Source: Pedobacter sp. (GTDB lineage: Bacteria > Bacteroidota > Bacteroidia > Sphingobacteriales > Sphingobacteriaceae). Taken from it: 10,077 bases of DNA. Shown piece after piece: positions 1 through 7,040 of the stretch; the first letter of the stretch is position 1; each line of letters starts with the position of its first letter. A model generated the notes under the pieces. That model did no database searches, had not been told where the DNA came from, and was given only the letters and a program-made list of their open reading frames with translations. The stretch is from the NCBI GenBank assembly GCA_028287885.1, contig JAQBOT010000015.1, positions 1 through 10,077 on the forward strand, written 5' to 3'. The translations under genes were made by a program, and so were the position numbers.

Positions 1-656
1 TGCCGAACAGCCGGTCCGGTTTGAACTTTTATAGGAACATCATGTTGGACCTTTAAAGCTGTTTCCATGATCAATGGCCTAAGTAAATCGAACTTCAGGT
101 TGTTTGAAGCCAGAACAGTATTGGCCAGGTGATAAAGGTGGTTGCTGAAATTACATGCAAAAACGGCGGCAAGATGTAAAATCTTCCGCTGCTCTGAATC
201 TATTCTGTAAATGGCTGCACCAATGGCTGAGCCCAATTGCTGCATAAGGTTAAAACCCTCTTCAGAGCTAGCCTCCAGACAAAATGGAGTACCAGATAGA
301 TTAAGGTCTTTGTGCTTTGAAAAAGTCTGCAATGGATATAAAACGCCGTACTGCGCTAAGCCCTTTAGTACATCAATTGAAGTAGCTCCGGAAGTGTGTA
401 CAACCAGGCCCTGTACTCCAAATAAGGAGAATGCAACATCTTTAATCGCATCGTCCTTCACCGCAATCAAATACAAATCTGCATTCTTGTCTACAAGTTT
501 TAGATCAGCTATTGCTTGGGTGTTTAACGAAGCAGCCAACGTATCAGCATGGCTTAGATTTCGGCTCCATACCTGAACAATCTCCATTCCTGCCCCTTTA
601 AATGCGGCAGTAAGGTGGCTGGCAACGTTTCCAGAACCCAGGCAAACGATTTTCAT
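1..656 (-). CDS. Rossmann-like / DUF2520 domain protein, partial (C-terminus beyond left edge)
   Basis: The reading frame starts at ATG 656-654 and stays open to the window edge, giving about 218 residues. The N-terminus has a dinucleotide-binding motif, GSGNVASHL at residues 7-15. It resembles the F420-dependent NADP oxidoreductase / pyrroline-5-carboxylate reductase-like Rossmann fold. The later part matches my memory of the DUF2520 helical domain, with a segment ending KVQTGPAVR at the edge, where family members usually read QTGPA. Full-length relatives are about 250-260 residues, so perhaps 40 residues are missing. A likely role is an NAD(P)-linked oxidoreductase, but the substrate of this family is not established and I do not assign one. 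The gene lies 77 bp after the ccmF-type stop, behind a strong hairpin, so it probably has its own transcript or depends on readthrough. I saw no frameshift. Confidence 0.85.
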   Translation of the reverse strand, partial: MKIVCLGSGNVASHLTAAFKGAGMEIVQVWSRNLSHADTLAASLNTQAIADLKLVDKNADLYLIAVKDDAIKDVAFSLFGVQGLVVHTSGATSIDVLKGLAQYGVLYPLQTFSKHKDLNLSGTPFCLEASSEEGFNLMQQLGSAIGAAIYRIDSEQRKILHLAAVFACNFSNHLYHLANTVLASNNLKFDLLRPLIMETALKVQHDVPIKVQTGPAVR

Positions 657-683
657 TGATTCAATTGATATTTAGGCAAAACA

Positions 684-724
684 AGGATCAGCAATGCATA
701 TTAATACAATGCATTGCTGATCCT
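684..724 (-). terminator. Perfect 16-bp inverted repeat after the ccmF-type gene
   Basis: The arms at 684-699 and 709-724 are exact reverse complements, separated by a 9-nt loop (700-708). The hairpin begins about 10 bases after the ccmF-type stop codon. On the minus strand the stem is followed by TGTTTTG, a short U-rich stretch. This fits a factor-independent terminator closing the ccmE-ccmF unit. The U-tail is modest, so an attenuator or an mRNA 3'-end stabiliser is also possible. Confidence 0.7.
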
Positions 725-733
725 CATTAAGTT

Positions 734-3202
734 TTAAATAGTTTTAATTTCTTTTTTCCTTCTTACAATAGAGATCAGGAAGCCAACAACCATTACAATT
801 GTTCCAACCCAATACAGGTTGATGTAAGGAAATTCAATGGATTTAAATACAACCCAATCCTTCGCTTGCTGAGGCTTTTCATACACCTGCAATTCCACCT
901 TCTTTTCTGCAGGGAGGATTTTTGTGAAACGGAACCTTAAGCCCAGATCATCAATGTTTCTTGCGAAATCAAAGGTATTGTTCCCCTTAACCAAAAAGAT
1001 CGGTTCAGTTTTATAAATTCTGCCATTCAAATTAATTTCCAATGGTAAACCTACGGCAACATCATTGGCAGCAAGCACAAGTTGTTTTGCTGTTGGCTTC
1101 GAATTCAACCCTTTCACAGTCACAATACCGCTGCTTGTATGTATGGTATCACCTTCTTGCACCTTCAAAATCCTTGGAGCTTTATAATTTTCTTCTTCAG
1201 CATGTCCCTCATGATCCTGGTGCTCTTCGTTCTTATCCGGTGCACTGGTAATGTGGGTGTAAATATCTGTAGTAACGTAATGTTTCGTATCTGGCGAGGC
1301 TATTAAACCCATTTTCTCATTCACCTGCACCTTTGGTTCCAGATCAAAATCTTCAGTCACCTTACCGTTCTTATCATCAATAACCTTAAAGTTTAAGGTA
1401 TAGAAGGTATTCGGCGCTACCGTAGTATCACGAACATAAGTAACGGTAAAGCGGCCCATTTTCTTAGGCTCATTCTTATACAGCACCATGTTTTCACCTG
1501 GCTTCTCTGCTTTTTCAAAATCCTTAACGGGGATAAAGTTACTTGCGTTTATAGATATCGGCCTGCTCGTAGCTGATGCAACAAGAGCACCCAACAATAA
1601 TAAGGCAAAACCCATATGTGCAACTGCGGCACCAACCAATTTACCTTTACCTCCAAAGCCAACACTAATAACTCTAATATTCGAGACTATGGCAAACAAG
1701 CTACTGAAGGTTAGCAGTATGTACATCAGATTGTTATAAACATCAGCCACCCAAACAAATACAGCAGAAATCACTGCTGCAATCACGATACAGGAAATTA
1801 GACTGCTATAGAATCTCCGTGGATCTGTTCTCTTGTACTTTAGAAACTGAGAGAAACCTGAAATGACCGTAATCAATATGGCAAAAGGTGCCTGCCACTG
1901 ATTGTAGTATTTTATTGCGTCAATCGGAGGCGCAAAGTTGGTTCCGAAGGCCTTATTAAACACCGGAACAGAGGTCGTAAAAATCACCTGAATACATGCA
2001 ACGGTAACCACTAAAGCTCCGATGAACATCCAGAACTCACGTGAATACGTTTCTTCATCTTTATTGGTGATCGGAAGTTCTTTCCAACGGGAGATTAACA
2101 AATAAACCGGAATGAGCAGGAACACCACGTTATATAATATTAGGTGACCAAACATCCCAAGATCCGTAAAGGCGTGAACGGAAGTTTCTCCAAGAATACC
2201 ACTCCTTGTCAAAAACGATGCATACAATACCAGGATAAAACTTAACAAAACAAGCGTAATCGCAGTAAAGAAGGCATGTCCGGTGTTTTTGAAGGCAACA
2301 AGCACGTGTATACCACCAATAAGCATTAACCATGGAATAAGAGAGGCATTCTCTACAGGATCCCAAGCCCAGAAGCCACCGAAATTCAGCGCTTCATATG
2401 CCCAAAACGAGCCCATAATAATACCCGTTCCCAATACCATAACAGCAAAAAGGGCCCAAGGCATAGCTGGCTTAACCCATTCCTTATAACTTCTCCTCCA
2501 CAAACCCGCAACTGCGTATGCAAATGGGACCACCATGCTGGCGAAACCAAGGAACAAGGTTGGTGGGTGAATAACCATCCAATAGTTCTGCAACAACGGA
2601 TTTAAGCCACGGCCATCAGTTATAAATTTCAAGTAATTTTTAAAGTTCTCCGGATCAGCAAACACAACCGGAGCCATTTCTTTCAGACTAACTGCATCCC
2701 GAAGTAAGATAAACGGGGAGCTTCCTATCCGCTGACCAAAAAGTTCAACACCCAGGAGCATCGAGGTAAGAAATACCTGTGAAAACGCAACCACAGTCAT
2801 GACGCTGTTCTCCCAACTTTTTGCTTTCCAAATTAGGATAGAACCAAGCAAAGATTGCCAAAACGCCCACAGCCAGAAGCTTCCCTCTTGTCCTTCCCAA
2901 AACGCAGACACGATATAATACACCGGCAGCTCTTTCGAAGAGTGGAAGTAAACGTAATAATATTCATTATAATGATTCAGAATCAAATAAAATAGGGTTA
3001 CACCTATCCCAATCACACTTGCCCAGTTGACAAAAAAGCCTATACGGCCCAGACGTTGCCATGATTTGTCTTCTAAATCACCTGCTTTGGTAGCGAAAAA
3101 ATAGGAAAGTGTAGATAATATAGATGCGGCAAACGCTAAAACAATAAAAAACTGTCCGATTTTACCTGGAAGGAGGGTCTCTCCATAAAATTGTGTATCC
3201 AT
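734..3202 (-). CDS. ccsA: CcmF/CcsA-type cytochrome c heme lyase, long form
   Basis: This 822-residue multi-pass membrane protein belongs to the heme-handling family that transfers heme from CcmE to apocytochrome c on the outer face of the inner membrane. Family marks are: GQEGSFWLW near 104-112; HPPT at 212-215; the tryptophan-rich WWD heme-binding segment GGFWAWDPVENAS at 275-287; LTRSG with SVHAF at 331-345; NQWQAPF at 434-440; and AHMG at 528-531. Many hydrophobic helices cover residues 15-540, followed by a soluble domain of about 250 residues and one last helix near 795-813. E. coli CcmF is about 650 residues, so this protein is longer, mainly in the soluble domain. That domain holds a His/acid-rich stretch (H661, H664, H667). 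The ATG at 3202 lies 5 bp after the ccmE stop and has no visible Shine-Dalgarno. Annotation pipelines may name it ccsA or ccmF; the order with ccmE favours a CcmF role. Confidence 0.93.
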   Translation of the reverse strand: MDTQFYGETLLPGKIGQFFIVLAFAASILSTLSYFFATKAGDLEDKSWQRLGRIGFFVNWASVIGIGVTLFYLILNHYNEYYYVYFHSSKELPVYYIVSAFWEGQEGSFWLWAFWQSLLGSILIWKAKSWENSVMTVVAFSQVFLTSMLLGVELFGQRIGSSPFILLRDAVSLKEMAPVVFADPENFKNYLKFITDGRGLNPLLQNYWMVIHPPTLFLGFASMVVPFAYAVAGLWRRSYKEWVKPAMPWALFAVMVLGTGIIMGSFWAYEALNFGGFWAWDPVENASLIPWLMLIGGIHVLVAFKNTGHAFFTAITLVLLSFILVLYASFLTRSGILGETSVHAFTDLGMFGHLILYNVVFLLIPVYLLISRWKELPITNKDEETYSREFWMFIGALVVTVACIQVIFTTSVPVFNKAFGTNFAPPIDAIKYYNQWQAPFAILITVISGFSQFLKYKRTDPRRFYSSLISCIVIAAVISAVFVWVADVYNNLMYILLTFSSLFAIVSNIRVISVGFGGKGKLVGAAVAHMGFALLLLGALVASATSRPISINASNFIPVKDFEKAEKPGENMVLYKNEPKKMGRFTVTYVRDTTVAPNTFYTLNFKVIDDKNGKVTEDFDLEPKVQVNEKMGLIASPDTKHYVTTDIYTHITSAPDKNEEHQDHEGHAEEENYKAPRILKVQEGDTIHTSSGIVTVKGLNSKPTAKQLVLAANDVAVGLPLEINLNGRIYKTEPIFLVKGNNTFDFARNIDDLGLRFRFTKILPAEKKVELQVYEKPQQAKDWVVFKSIEFPYINLYWVGTIVMVVGFLISIVRRKKEIKTI

Positions 3203-3207
3203 TAAGG

Positions 3208-3618
3208 CTAGTTGTATTGTTTAATCTTTCCATCTTGCTTTACTTCCACAAGATTATCGTTGTATTTAGACGGGCACTTCATTAAAATCTTTGAAGCATA
3301 AAAGGTATCATCATTCATTTTTCCAATCAGAACCAACTTTTCAGATCGCTCAAAATCCTGTGGCTTGGTTCCACTGTAAATAACTTTCCTGGTCTGCCCT
3401 TTCTGATCCTTCATAAAAAAAGCAAAGTGATTTGCGTCTTTCTTTGCATCATAAAACATTCCCTGTTTTTTCTCCCAGTATCCCATAACATGGAATTCTC
3501 TGGATTCTTTAGAAGCTTCTGAAAACGTAGAATAGCTACTTGTATCCGCATTCAGGCTCACTAAAAAGCAAACACATATGGCAATAGTAATCAAACCGAT
3601 AATTGCACTTTTCTTCAT
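3208..3618 (-). CDS. ccmE: Cytochrome c maturation protein CcmE, Cys-type heme chaperone
   Basis: This 136-residue protein is anchored by one N-terminal helix (about residues 5-22), with an outward-facing beta-rich OB-fold-like domain. CcmE binds heme covalently and passes it to CcmF. The classical protein uses a His in an HxxxY motif. Here the equivalent place reads LMKCPSKYND, so C115 and Y119 form a CxxxY motif, and no His is present nearby. I chose ATG 3618 over an in-frame GTG at 3645 for two reasons: MKKSAIIGLI is a good membrane-anchor start, and the GTG overlaps a promoter-like TATCTTTG. The gene is followed 5 bp later by the ccmF-type gene, so the two are almost certainly co-transcribed and co-functional. 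The overall family is recognised by the anchor, the VMGYW and VIYSG strands, and the motif position near the C-terminus. Confidence 0.88.
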   Translation of the reverse strand: MKKSAIIGLITIAICVCFLVSLNADTSSYSTFSEASKESREFHVMGYWEKKQGMFYDAKKDANHFAFFMKDQKGQTRKVIYSGTKPQDFERSEKLVLIGKMNDDTFYASKILMKCPSKYNDNLVEVKQDGKIKQYN

Positions 3619-3644
3619 GATTGTTATTAATTGAAAGAATCTCA

Positions 3645-3652
3645 CAAAGATA
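3645..3652 (-). promoter_or_regulatory. Putative -7 promoter element for ccmE-ccmF
   Basis: The minus strand reads TATCTTTG, an exact match to the Bacteroidota -7 consensus TAnnTTTG. It lies 26 bases before the chosen ccmE start, which would leave a leader of roughly 20 nt. A TTTTG upstream is only about 15 bp away, shorter than the usual spacing of around 17-23 bp, so the -33 element is not convincing. The position in the 153-bp gap after msrA supports a separate ccmE promoter. Confidence 0.45.
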
Positions 3653-3771
3653 AAAATTATAAGCAGCCAAAACCTCTTGTAGCTCTCCTATTCACTTAGA
3701 TGACAAATTATTGATAGTTCTCTGACAAAATTTGCAGGTCAATAGAAAGGATGCTTGACTAACAGGAAAAT

Positions 3772-4431
3772 TCAATTCAAATATTCCGGTTTAATCATGT
3801 TGGGCATTGAATTACGTAATTTCAAGACCTTCGGTCGAGAAACACTTCTGATGTACACACTCCATGGATTTCTAGCATAATAGCCCTGATGTTCTGATTC
3901 TGCGGGATAAAACACTTTTATGGGCAGCAGTTCGGTAACGATGGGGTCTGGATAATGCCCGCTCCTGCTCACTTTATTGATCACCTTCAGAATGGTATCA
4001 TACTCACCTTTATTGTGATAAAAGGCAATGGAACGGTAATCAGATCCTTCATCCGGACCTTGTCCATTAAGCTGTGTGGGGTCGTGTGCGTAAAAGAAAG
4101 CTTCAGTTAGCTTTTCAAAACTTATAACCTTTGGATCATAATACACCTGTACGGATTCTGCATGCCCGGTATTTTTAGCCAGTACAGCGTCGTAATCAGG
4201 ATTTTTTGTAGACCCGCCTGCATACCCGCTGATCACGGTATGCACACCTTTCAATTCCAACAGACATTCCTGCATTGCCCAGAAGCAACCACCTGCGAAA
4301 TCGGCAACCTGTTCACCAGGTTGCAAGGCCGGTAAAACTGCAACACCTCCTTTACTATCAAATTTGGGTATTGGTGCATTCGAGCAGCCCAGCAGCAAAA
4401 GAAGCATAGTAAAACCAAAAATTGTCCTCAT
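3772..4431 (-). CDS. msrA: Peptide-methionine (S)-S-oxide reductase MsrA, exported lipoprotein form
   Basis: The 219-residue protein repairs oxidised methionine (the S-sulfoxide) in proteins. The N-terminus is a lipoprotein signal: a hydrophobic run followed by LLGC with C16 as the lipidation site, which places the enzyme outside the cytoplasm. The catalytic motif GGCFW is at 47-51 with C49 as the nucleophile. Other MsrA marks are GYAGG (69-73), GHAESVQV (89-96), DPTQLNGQGPDEGSDYRS (117-134) and ESEHQGYY (178-185). A second Cys at 55 is present; the resolving residue is not obvious, and no C-terminal Cys pair is seen. I start at ATG 4431; an in-frame TTG two codons upstream is less likely. 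The gene stands between gdhA and ccmE with gaps at both ends and appears monocistronic. No MsrB domain is fused. An exported repair enzyme beside cytochrome maturation genes suits an envelope oxidative-stress role, which is inference. Confidence 0.92.
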   Translation of the reverse strand: MRTIFGFTMLLLLLGCSNAPIPKFDSKGGVAVLPALQPGEQVADFAGGCFWAMQECLLELKGVHTVISGYAGGSTKNPDYDAVLAKNTGHAESVQVYYDPKVISFEKLTEAFFYAHDPTQLNGQGPDEGSDYRSIAFYHNKGEYDTILKVINKVSRSGHYPDPIVTELLPIKVFYPAESEHQGYYARNPWSVYIRSVSRPKVLKLRNSMPNMIKPEYLN

Positions 4432-4520
4432 CCTCAAACTTTTACCACAATTTACGTAAATAACCAGAGAGGGATTCTTTAGATATTTCAGCTTTATGTC
4501 AAATAGAGCGGATAAATCAA

Positions 4521-4555
4521 TAAATAAAAAAACCGCAGCCTTTACGACTGCGGTT
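4521..4555 (-). terminator. Intrinsic terminator after gdhA
   Basis: Arms AACCGCAG (4531-4538) and CTGCGGTT (4548-4555) form a perfect 8-bp, GC-containing stem with a 9-nt loop. On the minus strand the stem is followed directly by TTTTTATTTA (4530-4521), a good U-tract. It begins 24 bases after the gdhA stop codon and separates gdhA from msrA. Confidence 0.88.
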
Positions 4556-4578
4556 CTATCAAAATTTTTTCAACCGAT

Positions 4579-6000
4579 TTATGGCCAGATACCCAAATTC
4601 ATATAAGAAACGGCAATTTTGTCAATGGAGTTAACCAAAGCAGCCATTCTCAAGGTATTTATCCCCGGCTTAATAACTAACGTTTCTCTAATTTCATGAT
4701 AAGAATGAACCATGGTATCTTCCAAGCCTGAATTAACAAGCTCCATTTCGGAAGCTCCTTTAACCAACATCGATCTGTGTTCAACAGGGATACTTTTCCC
4801 AGTTAAGCTTTCCAGTGTGTTAATCAGGTTTGCATTTGAATTTTCTGCATAGCGGTTCTCCATACGGCCAAAAGCTACGTGAGAAAGGTTTTTCAACCAC
4901 TCGAAATACGAAACGGTAACACCACCGGCGTTGCAATACATATCCGGAATAATAATACCACCCATTTGAGTGAAGATCGTTTCAGCCTCCGGAGTGGTTG
5001 GTCCGTTCGCACCCTCAGCAATGATTTTTGCCTGGATGTTACGAATGTTTACTTCTGTAATTTGGTTTTCCAATGCCGCTGGAACCAAGATATCGCATGG
5101 TTGCTCCAAGCCGTCTAATGAATTCTTGAAGTCTTGTGCGCCTTTGAATCCAAGAATTGAACCAGTCAATTTCCGATGTGCAAACACTTCATCAATGTTT
5201 AAACCATCAGCGTTGTAAATTGCACCTTCAAATTCACATAAACCAACGATGGTTGCACCGAATTCAGACAAGAACTTAGCCGCGTGGTAACCCACGTTTC
5301 CTAAACCTTGAACGATAACACGCTTATCACCCAAACCAGCCTTTAAGCCGATCTTAGCCATATCTTCAGCCACATTTACGCATTCTCTAACCGCAAAGGC
5401 AACACCGCGGCCGGTTGCTTCTTTACGACCACGGATACCATGTAGCGCAATTGGCTTTCCAGTAACACAACCCAATGCATCAAGCTGCCCTGGATTCATA
5501 GTCATATACGTATCTGCAATCCAGCTCATCTCACGCTCTCCAGTTCCATAATCAGGAGCAGGAACGTCTATGCCAGGACCTATAAAGTTTTTCTTAATTA
5601 ATTCAACTGTGTATCTGCGGGTAATATTTTCTAATTCTGCAGTGGTATAGTTTTTTGGATTAATCCGGATACCACCTTTTGCACCACCAAACGGTACATT
5701 AACGATTGCACATTTATAGGTCATTAACGCAGCAAGTGCCATCACTTCATCCTCATTCACCATTTCACTGTAGCGAATACCTCCTTTTGTTGGACTCATA
5801 TGGTGAGAATGCTCTACACGCCAGGCATCGATAACTTCAAATCCGTTTCCTCTTCGGATTGGAAATTGAAAACGATAAACACTGTTACAAGCTTTGATCT
5901 GAGTTAGTAGACCTTCGGGGTGAGAAGTGAATTTTGCGGCACTGTCAAAATTCTTACAGACATCTGTAAAGAAATTTGTCTCGATTGCTGAATTAGCCAT
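4579..6000 (-). CDS. gdhA: Glutamate dehydrogenase (Glu/Leu/Phe/Val dehydrogenase family)
   Basis: The 473-residue cytoplasmic enzyme interconverts glutamate and 2-oxoglutarate plus ammonia with NAD(P). The N-terminal catalytic dimerisation domain holds TKGGIRYS (71-78), the lysine of TYKCAI (K96), the active-site lysine of the PFGGAKGG signature (K108) and the conserved aspartate of PAPDYGTGE (D150). The C-terminal Rossmann domain has QGLGNVG at 231-237. Near the end of the second strand the sequence reads GLCEFEG; the acidic residue hints at NAD preference, but that is a weak inference. The length is slightly above the roughly 420-450 of many bacterial enzymes. The Glu rather than Leu/Phe/Val assignment rests on overall resemblance and is not proven. 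ATG 6000 is the natural start, with no Shine-Dalgarno. It has its own putative promoter with a dyad and its own terminator, so it is a single-gene unit inserted between the two ccm groups. Confidence 0.93.
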   Translation of the reverse strand: MANSAIETNFFTDVCKNFDSAAKFTSHPEGLLTQIKACNSVYRFQFPIRRGNGFEVIDAWRVEHSHHMSPTKGGIRYSEMVNEDEVMALAALMTYKCAIVNVPFGGAKGGIRINPKNYTTAELENITRRYTVELIKKNFIGPGIDVPAPDYGTGEREMSWIADTYMTMNPGQLDALGCVTGKPIALHGIRGRKEATGRGVAFAVRECVNVAEDMAKIGLKAGLGDKRVIVQGLGNVGYHAAKFLSEFGATIVGLCEFEGAIYNADGLNIDEVFAHRKLTGSILGFKGAQDFKNSLDGLEQPCDILVPAALENQITEVNIRNIQAKIIAEGANGPTTPEAETIFTQMGGIIIPDMYCNAGGVTVSYFEWLKNLSHVAFGRMENRYAENSNANLINTLESLTGKSIPVEHRSMLVKGASEMELVNSGLEDTMVHSYHEIRETLVIKPGINTLRMAALVNSIDKIAVSYMNLGIWP

Positions 6001-6045
6001 TATCTAGTTGTTATGAATTATATTGAGTTTTCTTATTTATGCGTG

Positions 6046-6078
6046 CAAAATTGCATTAAAAAAAGTGATTAATGCAAA
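6046..6078 (-). promoter_or_regulatory. Putative gdhA promoter overlapped by a 9-bp inverted repeat
   Basis: On the minus strand, TTTG (6078-6075) and CAATTTTG (6053-6046) are separated by 21 bp. They resemble the Bacteroidota -33/-7 elements with one mismatch in the -7 box. Perfect 9-bp arms TTGCATTAA (6051-6059) and TTAATGCAA (6069-6077) overlap both elements, so a dimeric regulator bound here could block or tune transcription. The same hairpin could instead help end the upstream ccm transcript, since it is followed by TTTTG. Confidence 0.4.
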
Positions 6079-6120
6079 TGAGAAACTACTTAGTGTATAC
6101 GGCACACCACAGCATAAATA

Positions 6121-6164
6121 AACGAAAAACAGTGATTAAGACTGCTTTACTTTAGTTTTTCGTT
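6121..6164 (-). terminator. Terminator-like inverted repeat at the end of the ccmB-C-D run
   Basis: Perfect 10-bp arms AACGAAAAAC (6121-6130) and GTTTTTCGTT (6155-6164) flank 24 bases that hold a smaller CAGT/ACTG stem. The right arm covers the last codons of the ccmD-like gene and abuts its stop. On the minus strand the distal arm is U-rich (GTTTTTCGTTTATTTATG). This could end the gldC-ccmD transcript, but the stem is A/T-rich and the loop long, so confidence is limited. Confidence 0.4.
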
Positions 6165-6373
6165 GACGAATATTTTTCTAACTTTTTTAATCGCCTGTCT
6201 ATTGAAAACAAAAACAGGATTAATCCGATCAAGATAACAGCAGCACAAACCACTACTACGTAGATTTTATCTGAAGCATATAGACTGCCGGACGCGGCTT
6301 CGGGGTTCTGATCTTGTGCAAAGATTTGCAAGGTCATCATAAACAGGAAAAGCGTCGTTGTTAGTTTTTTCAT
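6152..6373 (-). CDS. ccmD: CcmD-like small membrane protein
   Basis: This 73-residue protein has a cleavable-looking signal peptide (residues 1-19, ending IFAQ) and a single membrane helix (about 37-57). A short charged tail, DRRLKKLEKYSS, is typical of the cytoplasmic tail of CcmD proteins. CcmD stabilises the CcmA-B-C complex and helps release heme-loaded CcmE. The family is too short and variable for sequence alone to prove the call. The strongest support is position: its ATG overlaps the ccmC stop as ATGA (6370-6373), implying translational coupling. E. coli CcmD lacks a signal peptide, so the N-terminal extension is a difference. It is the last gene of the run. Confidence 0.75.
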   Translation of the reverse strand: MKKLTTTLFLFMMTLQIFAQDQNPEAASGSLYASDKIYVVVVCAAVILIGLILFLFSIDRRLKKLEKYSSTKN

Positions 6374-7029
6374 GAAAGTCTGTTTTTATTTAAGCGACGT
6401 AATCTAAAAAGAAGCGTGTAAATCCAGTAGCCAATTAGAATCCATCCCGCACAAGCCGGATAAAAGACCATGCGCATTCTGCTGTCTAAATCATAGGAAT
6501 TAAATCCTGGGTTTCCTCCATTCCCTGGGTGCAGAGAATCTGAAAGTCGTGGAAGTACAAACAACAAGACAACCATCATTGGAAAAGCGAAAATGTTATA
6601 TATGGCAGAGATTTTTGCTCGCCGTTGTTCCTCGTCAATAGCATTTCTTAACACCAGGTATGCGAAATACAATAAAAGTGCGATCGCTGCGTAGTTCTGC
6701 TTAACGTCAAAGCTCCAGGCTTGGCCCCAGGTAAACTTTGCCCAGATGGCGCCAGTGATGATACCGAGTATTCCGAAAACTATCCCCGTGTTGATGCTTT
6801 CGACAGCCTTTAGATCATCTTCGGCATTGTTAGACAGCAGGAACTTGATGCTGTGATAAACGGAAATAGAAAACAAAACGATCATGCTAAACCACATGGG
6901 TACATGAAAGTATAGGTTTCGTATGCTTTCACGCAGTATTGGCAATTCAGGTACCGTTGCCAGAAAGCCTGCTACCGTAGCATACAACACGAATATCGAC
7001 CCTAAGATCTTCCACCAGGATTTATACAT
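6370..7029 (-). CDS. ccmC: Heme-handling protein CcmC
   Basis: The 219-residue protein has about six membrane helices. CcmC presents heme to CcmE at the outer face of the membrane. Two conserved histidine motifs are seen: FHVP (H42) and SLHPG (H167), the likely axial heme ligands. Between them lies the WWD-type segment TWGQAWSFD at 100-108. It keeps W101, W105 and D108 but has Phe where classical CcmC has the third Trp. The length agrees with the usual 220-250. ATG 7029 lies 11 bp after the ccmB stop, and the end overlaps ccmD. A CcsA-like system II protein is an alternative name, but neighbouring ccmB and ccmD-like genes favour CcmC. Confidence 0.9.
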   Translation of the reverse strand: MYKSWWKILGSIFVLYATVAGFLATVPELPILRESIRNLYFHVPMWFSMIVLFSISVYHSIKFLLSNNAEDDLKAVESINTGIVFGILGIITGAIWAKFTWGQAWSFDVKQNYAAIALLLYFAYLVLRNAIDEEQRRAKISAIYNIFAFPMMVVLLFVLPRLSDSLHPGNGGNPGFNSYDLDSRMRMVFYPACAGWILIGYWIYTLLFRLRRLNKNRLS

Positions 7030-7040
7030 TTATATAGATT

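Noticed and set aside
211..576. 121-residue open frame on the plus strand
   Set aside because: It is antisense to the DUF2520 gene, whose Rossmann motif and continuous frame are convincing. No recognisable domain in the plus-strand product.
3619..3645. GTG start nine codons upstream of ccmE
   Set aside because: The GTG overlaps the promoter-like TATCTTTG, and the internal ATG gives a typical membrane-anchor start.
3738..3759. GTCAA/TTGAC inverted repeat after msrA
   Set aside because: Only 5 bp of stem, a 12-nt loop and no U-tract; too weak to call a terminator.
4450..4461. 12-bp palindrome ATTTACGTAAAT upstream of msrA
   Set aside because: A palindrome of this length is expected by chance a few times in 10 kb, and no promoter elements align with it.
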